Assembly: GCA_035532275.1 (NCBI GenBank)
Contig: DATKRG010000383.1
Span: forward strand, 1 to 64,000
Reading direction: 5' to 3'
Source: UBA9676 sp035532275
GTDB lineage: Bacteria > Actinomycetota > Actinomycetes > Streptosporangiales > Streptosporangiaceae
DNA: 64,000 nucleotides
The translations under genes and the position numbers were made by a program. This document shows positions 34,791-43,669 of this stretch, in pieces; positions within the stretch are counted from its first letter, which is position 1; the number at the start of each line of letters is the position of its first letter. Below the pieces are notes generated by a model. The model was not told where the DNA came from, did no database searches, and saw nothing but the letters and a program-made list of their open reading frames with translations.

Positions 34791-37037
34791 CTAGAAGTAG
34801 CACCGCAGCTCACCTCGCCGGCGCACGTCGGTCGTCGCGCAGTGGAACGAGCCGCCGAAGCTGTTGAACCAGCGGAACGGCATCGGGACCGGGGTGATGC
34901 CCCAGCTCTCGGCGAACCGCTGCATCGGGTGGTCCTCGGCCTCGACCACCATGTGCGTCTCGTCCAGCATCAGCACGTTCATGTTGATCCACTTGCTGGT
35001 CATGTAGAGCGGGTGGCCGTCGGGGATGACCGGCTCCGGCGCCCGGCGCACCTCCCAGTCCTTGAACTGGACCGGCACCTCGACCACCCGCTGCGGGTGG
35101 ATGAGCAGCTTGCCGGGCGCGAGCGGCATGAGGCTCGCGTCGATGTGCATGGGGTGGTCGTCGGCCAGCTCGATCACGTGCACCTGGTAGTCCTCGCCCA
35201 GGTGCCGCCGCAGCCACTCGATGCCCATCAGGTTCGTGACATGGCTGCGCTGCACGAAGATGTCCCGGCCGCAGCGCATGAAGTCGGCCGCGTCGAAGGT
35301 CGGCTCGAACTCGGTGATCACCGAGCGGAAGGGCTCCCCCTCCGGCTGGTCGGTCCAGCCCTCGACGTACAGCTCCTCGGCGAGCTCCGGGCGCGGGGCC
35401 GCGGTCCACCGGGCCCCGGCGCGGAAGTACTCCTTGAGCAGCGACCGGTAGGCCGAGCTGGCGAAGTAGCGGGACCGCCACGCCATCGGCGCCTCGATGA
35501 TCTCCTCGCCCACCACCAGCAGTAGGTCGCGCGGCATCGCGTCGTAGAGGCCGGTGCTGCTCCAGCCCGGCGCGCCGAACGGCAGGCCGTGGTCGCGCGG
35601 GTCCGGCCGGCGGACCTTGACGCCGAAGCCCTCCAGGACGTCGACCAGCTGGTCGAGCTCGTCGCGGGCCCGGGCGATCTCGTCGGCCGGGAAGGGGCGG
35701 CCGGCCCGCTCCCGGAACACCTCGCGCTGGGCCGGCGACAGGGGGGCCAGGGTCACGGCGTCGCACGGCGGGAAGTGGGCGCCGTCGACGATGCCGACGA
35801 TGACCTCCTCCAGCGGGTCCCACTCGTTGTAGGCGCGGACCGGTGACCCGGGCGCTTCCTCCAGATCAACCACCGTGCGTCTCCGCTCATCGGTGTACAC
35901 GGTGCCTTCGGACCACACGTACGGCGTGCGGCCCCATGCGGTCGCGCTGGCGACGTCCGCGGGTCCGGAGTAGACGCCCCACTCCAGCCGCGGCGCGCCG
36001 CCCAGGCTCAGCAGCTCGCAGAAGGCGGTGCCGATGGCCGCGCCGGAGTCGTTGGGGAACGGCGGCACCCACACGTCGGCGAACAGGCCGCTGCCGCGGA
36101 TCATGCTGTTCCACTTGATGTTGAGCGCGCAGCCGCCGGCCAGGCACAGCGGCAGCCGCTCCCGCCCGGCCATCGCCTCGGCGAGCGAGGAGACCAGGGT
36201 CCGGCCAACATACTCCTGACACGTGGCGATCAGGTCGGCGCTGCTGAGGTCGGGGAACATCGCGGCGCAGCGGCCGGCGAGGGTGCTGCCGACCTCCGGC
36301 CCCAGCGACTCCGCGCTCAGCTCCGCCACCAGCTTGTCGAGCGCGTCCAGCGCCTCCGGGACGACGGCGCCGAGGCCCGCGTAGGCCGTCGCCTTGCCGG
36401 CGGTGCCAAGGTGGTACTCGACCGTCTCCACCTCGGTCAGCCCGTCCAGCGACCGGGCGAACGGCTCCAGCGCCATGCAGAAGTAGGTGAACATGTCGCC
36501 GACCAGCCCGAACAGCGGGCCGAGGTACTCGCCGGTGACCGGCGCGCCCGGCCGGATGCGGTACAGCCGGGGCATCGTGCCGCCGTCCCAGACCAGGCCG
36601 TACGCGGACTCCCCGGCGTACGGGCCGGTGGCGTAGCTGGCGAACAGGTGGTGGCTCACGTGCGGGTAGCTGGCGTACCCGGCGGCCAGCGGACTGCCGG
36701 GGATGCCGTCGAAGGCGTGGCGGGGCGGCGGCGCGGGCACGAACGGGTCCGCGACGTAGGGCGCGACCGCGACGCTGACCGGCGCTCCCCCGAGCAGGGT
36801 GGGGATGGCCGGCCGCCCGTCCTGCGTCGACCACCAGCCGTCGACCACGAACCGGTCCACGTCGGCGACGTCCAGCCCGTGCGCGGCCAGGGCGGCCGCG
36901 ATCCGGTCCAGGTCACCCAGCGCGCCGTACCGCCGGCCGTTGTCCAGCTTCTCGATCTCGGTGCTGAACAGCAGGCGCTGGCCGTCGAGCACCGCGACCG
37001 CGCCGTCATGGGTGATCTTGATTCCGCAGATGATCAC
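34791..37037 (-). CDS. Carbamoyltransferase N-domain fused to arginine amidinotransferase
   Basis: The 748-residue protein joins two families. Residues 1 to about 390 are the Kae1-like N-terminal domain of NodU/TobZ carbamoyltransferases (GIKITHDGAVAV at the start, PHVSHHLFASY, CLAGGCALNIKWNS, PFPNDSGAAIGTAF). The C-terminal YrdC-like domain with GPRALGxRSIL, present in the protein at 6510, is absent. Residues from about 408 to 748 are an AGAT-type amidinotransferase: EPTFDAADFMRCGRD, RSHVTNLMGIEWLRRHL, HPMHIDASLMPLAPGK and GGSFHCATTDV with catalytic Cys733. The second half should move the amidino group of arginine to an amine; the first may bind or activate carbamoyl phosphate, or have a new role. 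The GTG start overlaps the MbtH stop (GTGA). I know of no characterised protein with this order. Confidence 0.88.
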   Translation of the reverse strand: MIICGIKITHDGAVAVLDGQRLLFSTEIEKLDNGRRYGALGDLDRIAAALAAHGLDVADVDRFVVDGWWSTQDGRPAIPTLLGGAPVSVAVAPYVADPFVPAPPPRHAFDGIPGSPLAAGYASYPHVSHHLFASYATGPYAGESAYGLVWDGGTMPRLYRIRPGAPVTGEYLGPLFGLVGDMFTYFCMALEPFARSLDGLTEVETVEYHLGTAGKATAYAGLGAVVPEALDALDKLVAELSAESLGPEVGSTLAGRCAAMFPDLSSADLIATCQEYVGRTLVSSLAEAMAGRERLPLCLAGGCALNIKWNSMIRGSGLFADVWVPPFPNDSGAAIGTAFCELLSLGGAPRLEWGVYSGPADVASATAWGRTPYVWSEGTVYTDERRRTVVDLEEAPGSPVRAYNEWDPLEEVIVGIVDGAHFPPCDAVTLAPLSPAQREVFRERAGRPFPADEIARARDELDQLVDVLEGFGVKVRRPDPRDHGLPFGAPGWSSTGLYDAMPRDLLLVVGEEIIEAPMAWRSRYFASSAYRSLLKEYFRAGARWTAAPRPELAEELYVEGWTDQPEGEPFRSVITEFEPTFDAADFMRCGRDIFVQRSHVTNLMGIEWLRRHLGEDYQVHVIELADDHPMHIDASLMPLAPGKLLIHPQRVVEVPVQFKDWEVRRAPEPVIPDGHPLYMTSKWINMNVLMLDETHMVVEAEDHPMQRFAESWGITPVPMPFRWFNSFGGSFHCATTDVRRRGELRCYF

Positions 37038-37261
37038 CGGGGCCCGTTCCGGTCGGTGTCCGGGCCGCCGCTCATCGCCGCGCGCAGGCTGGCCGGGCGC
37101 ATGTCGGTCCACAGCTCGCCGATGCGGGCCAGGCAGGCATGGCGGGGGGCGGGGTCGCCGACCGGCCTCCAGCCCGCCGGCACCGGCCGGCCCGACCGCC
37201 AGATCGAGTACTGCTCCTCGTCATTGAGCACGACCACATAGGTGTCGTCGACGTCGGTCAT
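37034..37261 (-). CDS. mbtH: MbtH-like protein 1
   Basis: This 75-residue MbtH-family chaperone of adenylation domains shows the family marks NDEEQYSIW, PAGW, CL and WTDMRPASLR. It overlaps the N-monooxygenase stop on one side (ATGA) and the fusion gene start on the other (GTGA), so it sits in mid-operon and probably supports the adenylation domains of the downstream NRPSs. Confidence 0.95.
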   Translation of the reverse strand: MTDVDDTYVVVLNDEEQYSIWRSGRPVPAGWRPVGDPAPRHACLARIGELWTDMRPASLRAAMSGGPDTDRNGPR

Positions 37262-39018
37262 GACTGCCTTCCGGTCTCGGTGGGGGCGGCGCGGCTCTCG
37301 GCCCGTTCCTCGCCGCCGTCGTGGTCGTCGGACTCTGCGGGGGCCGGCAGCGGCCCGGAGAACGCCTCGATCTCGATCTCGATCCGGGTTCGCCCGCCAT
37401 CGAGATCGACCAGCCGGGCGCACCCGCGGACCTCGACCGACGCGGCCGAGTCCGGCGCCCCGGCGGGGAACACCGCCAGCACCTTGACCCCGTCCCAGGC
37501 CGAGCGCCGCACGTCGGCGCGGTCGAGCACGCCGCACAGCATGCCGTGGCGGCCGTCGGCCCGCGCCAGCACGAACGGCACCCGGGTCACCGCCGGGTAG
37601 CCGTCGGCGCCGGCCGTGACCAGCGTGCCGGCGTCGCAGCCCTCGACCAGCCGGGCCAGCGCGGCGACGTCGCGCTCGTCCGGCGGTGCCGCCGGCTGCT
37701 CGGCGCCCGGCACTGCGCCGTTGCGGGCCCACATGCCGCCGTCCTTGGCGATGGCCGTGATGATCTGCTTGGACCGGAACGGCAGCAGCGACAGCAGCGT
37801 GTCGCCGAGCCCGTGCGTCGCCTCGGCGAAGCCCTGCACGTACAGGCCCGCGGTCAGCTCCTCGGTGGTGCGCACCCGGTGCTCGCGCGACACCACCGGC
37901 CAGCCGTCGTCGTCGGTGTCCAGGTAGGGCAGGACCGCGCTGTACATCGCCGGGTCCAGCTCGCGCCGGTATCCGGTGGCCAGCACCAGGCCGTCGACCT
38001 CCAGCGTGCTGGAGCCGGCGCCGAAGCGGCTGTCGATGCCGATGCGCACGACGCCGTCCTCGGAGCGCGCCCGCACCAGCCGGGAGCCGTCGTGGACCAC
38101 CAGCCGGGTGCGGCCGCGCACCTCGTCGGCGTAGACGAGCCGGTACAGCACGTCGAGCGCGCCGGCCTCCACCACGCCGTAGTTGGTGGTGCGCAGGCTC
38201 GCGGCGTAGTCGCGCCGGTTCGCCTGGCTGCGCGAGTAGAAGTCGTCCGCGTTCGCCTCGAAGAACTGCTCGTTGGCGAAGGGGTTGTTGTCGGTGGCCC
38301 GCAGCGAGTACCCGGGCAGGATCAGATGGACCCGGGCGTTGCGGTAGCGGTCCAGCATGTACGTGGTGATCTCGCCGGCGCTCTGGCCGTCGCCCGCGAC
38401 CGCGAACTCCCACGCCCGGTCCGGGTCGGTGAACGCCGGCGGGAACGTGGTCAGGAACGCGCTGGAGTGCAGCAGGTTCGGGCCGGGCGTCACCCCGTCG
38501 GGCAGCCGCGGCAGGCCGCCGAGCGCGTGCACGACGTTGCGGGTGTGGTACTCGACGATCGCGCCGGTCGCGGTGTCGGTCGCGGTCACCCGGAACAGCG
38601 ACAGCTCCCCCTCCTCGCGGACCGGGGTCACCGAGGTGACCTCGGTGTGGTGGCACACCACGTCGGAGAACTGCTCGGCGACCCACCGGAGGTAGTCCTC
38701 GAACTCCAGCCGGGTCGGCCGGAACTCGGAGAGGTTGACGAACTTCTCCAGCCGCCCCTTGGCCTTGGTGTAGGCCAGGAAGGTGAACGGGCTGGCGAGG
38801 TTGCGCAGCGACACCAGGTCCTTGAGGAACGAGATCTGCATCCGGGAGCCGTCGACCAGCATCGCCGGATGCCACCGGGTATCCGGCGAGCGTTCCAGGA
38901 ACAGGCAGCCGCGATCGGGCGCGATCTCCTGGGCCGCGATCGCGAGCGCGATGTTCGACGGCCCGAAGCCCAGCCCGATCACGTCGTACGGGTCGTCCGG
39001 CGTGCCAAGATTCTTCAC
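37258..39018 (-). CDS. Ornithine/lysine N-monooxygenase fused to degenerate PaiB-like domain
   Basis: Residues 1 to about 435 form a flavin-dependent N-hydroxylating monooxygenase of the SidA/KtzI type: FAD site GLGFGPSN (15-22), NADPH site VAGDGQSAGE (207-216), NNPFANEQFF and the C-terminal LATGYRREL. Residues about 448-555 resemble a split-barrel domain of the PaiB/KtzT group (TLVTAGADGYPAVTRVPFVL). In the place of GHLNRAN, with its haem-binding His, it reads GVLDRAD, so the His is missing. The tail is acidic and disordered. The enzyme would make N5-hydroxyornithine, and the separate KtzT-like protein (20167) would turn it into piperazate. Fused KtzI-KtzT proteins have been reported, but this C-terminal part looks non-catalytic. 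Confidence 0.85.
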   Translation of the reverse strand: MKNLGTPDDPYDVIGLGFGPSNIALAIAAQEIAPDRGCLFLERSPDTRWHPAMLVDGSRMQISFLKDLVSLRNLASPFTFLAYTKAKGRLEKFVNLSEFRPTRLEFEDYLRWVAEQFSDVVCHHTEVTSVTPVREEGELSLFRVTATDTATGAIVEYHTRNVVHALGGLPRLPDGVTPGPNLLHSSAFLTTFPPAFTDPDRAWEFAVAGDGQSAGEITTYMLDRYRNARVHLILPGYSLRATDNNPFANEQFFEANADDFYSRSQANRRDYAASLRTTNYGVVEAGALDVLYRLVYADEVRGRTRLVVHDGSRLVRARSEDGVVRIGIDSRFGAGSSTLEVDGLVLATGYRRELDPAMYSAVLPYLDTDDDGWPVVSREHRVRTTEELTAGLYVQGFAEATHGLGDTLLSLLPFRSKQIITAIAKDGGMWARNGAVPGAEQPAAPPDERDVAALARLVEGCDAGTLVTAGADGYPAVTRVPFVLARADGRHGMLCGVLDRADVRRSAWDGVKVLAVFPAGAPDSAASVEVRGCARLVDLDGGRTRIEIEIEAFSGPLPAPAESDDHDGGEERAESRAAPTETGRQS

Positions 39019-39061
39019 CCTGCTGCCCCTCCTCGGCGCGTGATGACCGGTGACCGACCGC

Positions 39062-40030
39062 TCAGTCGACCGGCACCTCCGCCGGCGGCCGCTCGGCGGC
39101 GCGGCCGGTGTCCAGGAACCCGAGCATCGCCGGGACCGGCGACACCACCCGGCCGGCGTCGTCGAGCTGCTGCTGCAACTGCGCGGCGACCTCGGGCATA
39201 CGGCGCCAGTGGGTGGTCGGACGCAGGTGGTGCTCCTGGTGGTAGCCGTCGTTGAACGTCAGCCGGTTGTAGAGCCGGCCGTAGTGGCTGACCGAGTTCC
39301 CGTACCGGCTCTCCGGGCAGGCGCCGTAGTGCCGGTAGTAGTTCTGGATGTTGACCAGGGTGAACGCGACCGCCACCGCCGGCAGGTAGCACATCAGGGC
39401 CCAGCGCCAGTCGATGACGGCCAGCCCCGCGGTGAAGGCCAGCTGGGCGAGCCGGTCGAAGCGGACCTGGGCCAGCTCGGCGGCGCGCCGCTGCGGCTGC
39501 CGGGCGGCCAGTCCGCGCAGCACCTTCTCGCCCGGCCCGACCGCGCACAGCCGGGTCAGGGAGAAGACCGTGCCGGCGAACTCCTGGATCGAGCCGACGA
39601 GGCTGTACGCCAGGTACCGCGGCAGCGGGGCGTGGCCGTCGTCGCGGCTGAACCGGAAAGTGGAGGTCAGGTCGTCGGTGACCCCGTCGTGCTTGCGGTC
39701 GTTGTTGTACCGGTGGTGATTGCGCACGTGGGTCAGGTGGTAGGCCTGCACCGACTGGGCGATGTTGGCCGAGCCGATCAGCGACAGGATCGCGTTGAGC
39801 CGGGCGTCGGCGAACCAGGGCTGGTGCACGAACAGGTGCGACACCACGATGACGGAGTAGGTCACCATGGCGGTGACCACCAGGGCCGAGCCGATCATCG
39901 GCCACGGCCGGTGCGGCGTCACCGCGGCCAGCGTGATCGTGCCGGCGAACTGCAGCAGCGTCAGCGCGAGCAGGATCGCGTCGGCCGGACTGTTGCGCCA
40001 CAGCCGGTGCTTCGCGTCGTCCACTTTCAC
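39062..40030 (-). CDS. Membrane fatty-acid-desaturase-family oxygenase 1
   Basis: This integral-membrane protein of about 322 residues has the three His boxes of the desaturase/hydroxylase superfamily: SHLFVHQ, HVRNHHRYNN and YHQEHHLRP, with hydrophobic segments between them. It heads the long minus-strand operon. Two in-frame GTG codons (40030 and 40024) both follow GAGG-type ribosome sites, so the start is ambiguous by two residues. In NRPS clusters such diiron enzymes hydroxylate or desaturate lipids or amino acid units; the substrate here is unknown. It is only distantly similar to the second desaturase at 41719. Confidence 0.85.
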   Translation of the reverse strand: MKVDDAKHRLWRNSPADAILLALTLLQFAGTITLAAVTPHRPWPMIGSALVVTAMVTYSVIVVSHLFVHQPWFADARLNAILSLIGSANIAQSVQAYHLTHVRNHHRYNNDRKHDGVTDDLTSTFRFSRDDGHAPLPRYLAYSLVGSIQEFAGTVFSLTRLCAVGPGEKVLRGLAARQPQRRAAELAQVRFDRLAQLAFTAGLAVIDWRWALMCYLPAVAVAFTLVNIQNYYRHYGACPESRYGNSVSHYGRLYNRLTFNDGYHQEHHLRPTTHWRRMPEVAAQLQQQLDDAGRVVSPVPAMLGFLDTGRAAERPPAEVPVD

Positions 40031-40324
40031 CTCACCTCGGTTCGTGCGGCAGCCCCGGAGGAAGGCGCGGCAATGCGACGGCTGTCCGCCGGTACGGAAG
40101 GACGGGAAAAGGGGGGGCCAAAAGCAATGGATACATCGACGCAATGGCGAATGAATACCCTGATGCAACAGCGACAAGGCTAGGCGGGGCGCCGAGGGGT
40201 GTCAATCAAGCCGATCCGGCTGTCACGTGTTCCGGCCTTGTCCGGGCCTTCGAGCCGTGGTCCGGGCGTCCGCGATGAAGTGATGTGCTGCCGGCTTCGG
40301 AAGACGGCACGGCAAGCCCGCGTA

Positions 40325-40348
40325 CCAACTGCGGACATCCGCAGTTGG
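40325..40348. promoter_or_regulatory. Perfect inverted repeat in the promoter region of the long minus operon
   Basis: CCAACTGCGG/CCGCAGTTGG with an ACAT centre forms a 10-bp palindrome about 295 bases before the desaturase start, in a 450-base intergenic stretch that also has an AT-richer part at 40120-40180. It could be a protein-binding site or a weak terminator. Nothing else was recognised in 40031-40425. Confidence 0.45.
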
Positions 40349-40425
40349 AAATCGTCCGCACGGAGAAGCGGCCCGGAGAAGCCGGGCGAAGAAGCGGGGC
40401 GAAGAAGTCCCGGACATGGTGACGA

Positions 40426-40463
40426 GCCCGCTCCCGGCACGGTCATCTGGGCCGGGAGCGGGC
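40426..40463 (-). terminator. Terminator hairpin after the ATP-grasp gene
   Basis: A perfect 13-bp stem (GCCCGCTCCCGGC/GCCGGGAGCGGGC) with a 12-base loop begins 21 bases after the stop of the ATP-grasp gene in the direction of transcription. It should end the thioesterase-desaturase-ligase transcript and separate it from the next minus-strand operon. Confidence 0.8.
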
Positions 40464-40483
40464 TTCGCGCGTCCGCGCGCACG

Positions 40484-41722
40484 TCACATGGGGCTGAAGA
40501 CCACCTGCTCGGCCACGGCCTTCTCGACGGCCTGCACCGCGGCCATCACCGCCTCGGTCCGCTCGGCCACGCCCTCGACGACGCCGAGCGTGCCCTCGCT
40601 GCCCGCGCGCCAGTCGACGGGCTCGCCGGGGTCCACTTGCAGCACGACGGACCGGATCTCCGGGTGTTCGGCCGCCAAGCCGCCGAGGTCGCCCCAGGAG
40701 GCCAGCCGCCAGTCACCGACCGGCGGCAGGATCTGGTAGCCGAAGGAGACCGAGTGGTGCGGGCGCCCCGGATCCACCGGCTCACGGCCGGCGGCCACGT
40801 CGAACGCCAGCCGGACCGCCTCCACGCCGCACGACCGGTAGAGCAGCATGGCGACGTAGCCGCCAAGCCGGCCGTTCACCTCGATCACCACCGGGCCCTC
40901 GGCGGTCAGCTTCAGCTCGACGTCCATCCAGCCGTCGCGGAGCCCCAGCGCCAGGCACGCGGCCGCGGCCTGCCGGCAGACCTCGTCCTGGTCGGCCCGG
41001 GACAGCGGGGCCGGCATGACGAAACCGCGTTCCCGGAACGGCTCCACCAGCGGCAGCCGGCCGTTCACGACCTGATAGGCCACCGTGCCGCGCCAGAACA
41101 GCAGCTCGGCCGACACATAGTCCCCGAAACCGGGGCCGGCGCCGTCCGGGCTGCCGATGAGCATCTCCTCCAGCACGAAGCGCTCGGCGAAGCCGTGGGC
41201 GAACGCCTCGGTCGCGCACCGCAGCGCGTCCTCCGGCCCGTCGACCCGGTAGACGTGCCAGCTGGCCGCGCCGCGGGTCGGCTTGAGCACCGCCGGCGTC
41301 CCGACCTCGGTCAGCGCGGCCACCACCTGCTCGGGGCGGTCGATCACGGCGAAGCGCGGCACCCGCAGGCCGGCGTCGCGCAGCCGCCGCCGCTGCTCGA
41401 ACTTGTCGGTGGCGGCGGCCACCGCGTCCTCGGAGTGGTAGGTGAGCCCCAGACGCCGGGCGACCCGCGCGGTCAGCGGCAGGTCGCGGTCGGAGAACGA
41501 GACGATGCCGGCCGGCGACCGGGCGGCGAGCGCCGCGATGCCGGCCTCCTCGTCGGTGAGGTCCACGACGTGGCCGATGGTCTCCAGCAGCTCCCGCAGG
41601 CCCGGGCGCATGCGGCCGACCGGGGCGGCGAAGACCAGCTCGAAGCCGTCGGCGTCGGCGGCCAGCTCCAGCGGGGTGGCCGCGCCCTCGCTGTAGACGA
41701 CGACCACCACGGGGCGCGTCAT
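40484..41722 (-). CDS. ATP-grasp ligase
   Basis: The 412-residue protein has the ATP-grasp plan: an N-terminal Rossmann-like part (PVVVVVYSEGAATP), a central ATP lid (TPAVLKPTRGAASWHVYRV), then ERFVLEEML and the metal-binding end GPVVIEVNGRLGG. It is closest in look to the carboxylate-amine ligases (BacD-like dipeptide synthetases). Such enzymes join a carboxylate to an amine through an acyl phosphate. The ATG overlaps the desaturase stop (ATGA). In this cluster it could add an amino acid or acyl cap outside the NRPS, for example at the hindered piperazate nitrogen (inference). Confidence 0.85.
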   Translation of the reverse strand: MTRPVVVVVYSEGAATPLELAADADGFELVFAAPVGRMRPGLRELLETIGHVVDLTDEEAGIAALAARSPAGIVSFSDRDLPLTARVARRLGLTYHSEDAVAAATDKFEQRRRLRDAGLRVPRFAVIDRPEQVVAALTEVGTPAVLKPTRGAASWHVYRVDGPEDALRCATEAFAHGFAERFVLEEMLIGSPDGAGPGFGDYVSAELLFWRGTVAYQVVNGRLPLVEPFRERGFVMPAPLSRADQDEVCRQAAAACLALGLRDGWMDVELKLTAEGPVVIEVNGRLGGYVAMLLYRSCGVEAVRLAFDVAAGREPVDPGRPHHSVSFGYQILPPVGDWRLASWGDLGGLAAEHPEIRSVVLQVDPGEPVDWRAGSEGTLGVVEGVAERTEAVMAAVQAVEKAVAEQVVFSPM

Positions 41723-42720
41723 GCGGTACCCGGCCGGTTGCGCGGCGTCGCGGGCACCGACCGGTAGATCTGCTCCAGCCCGCCCAGGGGGCCGCTCAGC
41801 CGGGGCAGGGCCGCGTAGACCGGGTCGCGGCGCAGGATCGCGTCGACCTCGCGCAGTCGCCACATCGGCGTGCGCGGGAACAGGTGGTGGACCAAGTGGA
41901 AGCCCTCGCCGTCCTTCTCGCCGAGCAGGAATCGGGTGCCCAGCCCGTAGACCCGGTTCCAGGACATGTAGATGTCCACGCGGGGGGCGGTCTCGATGAG
42001 CGGGAAGTGCTCCAGCAGCTCGGCGATGGCACCGATCCAGACCTGGGTGGTGACCAGCGGCACGAACCACAGCAGCAGCAGCCACGGCCACCAGCCGGCG
42101 AGCGCGGCCCAGGCCAGCACGGCGGCCAGCAGCGCCACCCGCGGCACCCGCTCGGCCGGGCGCTCGCCCGAGGTAAGGATGCGGTGGCGCAGCAGGTAGA
42201 GCACGTAGGAGGCGGTCGCCCGGGGAGTCACCACCCTGAGCAGGTAGCGGCGCAGCGCCTGGCGGCTCAGGTCGTCGCCGCAGAGCCCGTTGTCGCGGTA
42301 CTGGCGGTAGTCGGGGTCCCGGTCCGGGTCGCCCAGCCGGCCGTGGTGTTCGCCGAGGTGGGAGGCGCGGTAGCCGGTGAAGCTCTGCAGCACCGGGTAG
42401 CCGCCGAGGGCGGCCCCGATGACGCTGCCGGCCCGGCGGTCGGCCATGAACGCCCGGTGCGTGGCCATATGCAGCATGCCGGCGATCCCCCGCTGACGAC
42501 CGCCGATGAAGAACACTGCCACCAGGTACACCGGCACGGCGAGCCACATCGAGGCGTGCCGGAACGCTTCGATGGACGCGGCGCACCACAGCGCGATCCA
42601 CGTCCAGTGCTCGACGGCCTCCAGCGGGCCGTGCCAGTTGTCGGGTCGTGAGGCCGCCCGGGCGGCGGCCAGGATGTCGGGATCGAAGCGGTAGCGCACA
42701 GCGAGGTCCACGTCAGCCAT
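41719..42720 (-). CDS. Membrane fatty-acid-desaturase-family oxygenase 2
   Basis: This 333-residue membrane protein has His boxes HMATHRAF, SHLGEHHGR and HLVHHLFPRTP, and at least four hydrophobic helices (for example ALLAAVLAWAALAGWW). ATG 42720 follows GGAAGGG. It lies between a type II thioesterase and an ATP-grasp ligase in one operon. That fits oxidation of an acyl or aminoacyl group which the ligase then uses, but this is inference. Confidence 0.85.
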   Translation of the reverse strand: MADVDLAVRYRFDPDILAAARAASRPDNWHGPLEAVEHWTWIALWCAASIEAFRHASMWLAVPVYLVAVFFIGGRQRGIAGMLHMATHRAFMADRRAGSVIGAALGGYPVLQSFTGYRASHLGEHHGRLGDPDRDPDYRQYRDNGLCGDDLSRQALRRYLLRVVTPRATASYVLYLLRHRILTSGERPAERVPRVALLAAVLAWAALAGWWPWLLLLWFVPLVTTQVWIGAIAELLEHFPLIETAPRVDIYMSWNRVYGLGTRFLLGEKDGEGFHLVHHLFPRTPMWRLREVDAILRRDPVYAALPRLSGPLGGLEQIYRSVPATPRNRPGTA

Positions 42721-42795
42721 GGCACCTTCCCTTCCGGCCGCTGCCGGATGCGGCGCGGCCACGCACCGCCCCCCAGCCCGGCCACGTCACACCGA

Positions 42796-43587
42796 TCACC
42801 GGTGTCCATCTAATGCCTGGGCACAGTCAGACATCCGGGACACGATGTCGGCAACCAGCTCGGCCTCCCGTGCGCGGAGGTAGAAGTGGCCGCCGTCGAA
42901 CTGCCGCCAGGCGGCCGCCCCCGACGACACGTCGCGCCACGCGGACAGTTCCTCCGGTGTCGCGCTCCTGTCCTCGCTGCCGCCGTAGGCGAACACCGGG
43001 CAGCGCAGCCGCACCGGGTCGGCGGGGCGGTAGATCATCGCGGCGCGGACGTCGGTCATCAGCGTGGGCAGCACCAGCTCGCGCAGCTCCGGCACGTCGA
43101 GCACCTCCGGTTCGAGCCAGCCGAACGCCCGGATGTCGCCCTCCAGCTCGGCGTCGGTGAGCTCCTCCGGGTACGGCGTGGCGCGGTGCGGGGCGTAGGC
43201 GCCGGACACGAACAGCGCCGCCGGATCCGGGCCGGGGCCGGCCTCCAGGCGCGCCGCGGTCTCGTAGGCGACCATGGCGCCCATGCTGTGCCCGAACAGG
43301 TACAGCGGCCGGTCGGCGTAGGGCGCGAGCGCGGCGGTCAGGGCGTCGGCGAGCTCCGGGACGGACGGCAGGCACGGCTCGGCGAACCGGTCCTGGTGCC
43401 CGGGGTACTGCACGCTCAGCAACTCGACCCGCTCCGGCATCCGCGCGGCCCAGGTGAAGTAGGCGGAGGCCGTGCCGCCGGCGGCCGGCAGGCACACCAG
43501 CCGGGCCTGCGGATCGGCGGCCGGGCGCGGCCGGCGCACCCAGCGCGCCGACGCACCGGAGGTGTCCGTTGTCGTGGTTACGGTCAT
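42796..43587 (-). CDS. Type II thioesterase
   Basis: The 263-residue alpha/beta hydrolase has LVCLPAAGGTAS at the start, the nucleophile elbow FGHSMGA (Ser101), an Asp in YGGSEDR and the catalytic His in FDGGHFYL. This is the layout of stand-alone editing thioesterases of NRPS systems, which clear misloaded carriers. It might also unload the terminal carrier. It is the first gene of a minus-strand operon and diverges from the Aat-like gene. Confidence 0.93.
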   Translation of the reverse strand: MTVTTTTDTSGASARWVRRPRPAADPQARLVCLPAAGGTASAYFTWAARMPERVELLSVQYPGHQDRFAEPCLPSVPELADALTAALAPYADRPLYLFGHSMGAMVAYETAARLEAGPGPDPAALFVSGAYAPHRATPYPEELTDAELEGDIRAFGWLEPEVLDVPELRELVLPTLMTDVRAAMIYRPADPVRLRCPVFAYGGSEDRSATPEELSAWRDVSSGAAAWRQFDGGHFYLRAREAELVADIVSRMSDCAQALDGHR

Positions 43588-43669
43588 CTCGGGTCTCCCG
43601 TCGATCGGGGCCTCGGGACAGAATCCCGGTGTGGTTCGCTGCGAAGGATGCGTCTGGGACGGACTCCCG
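43588..43669. promoter_or_regulatory. Divergent promoter region between thioesterase and Aat-like genes
   Basis: These 82 bases separate two divergently read genes and so should hold both promoters. No clear -35/-10 pairs could be assigned by eye, and no StrR-type GTTCGAC palindrome was seen. Confidence 0.35.
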
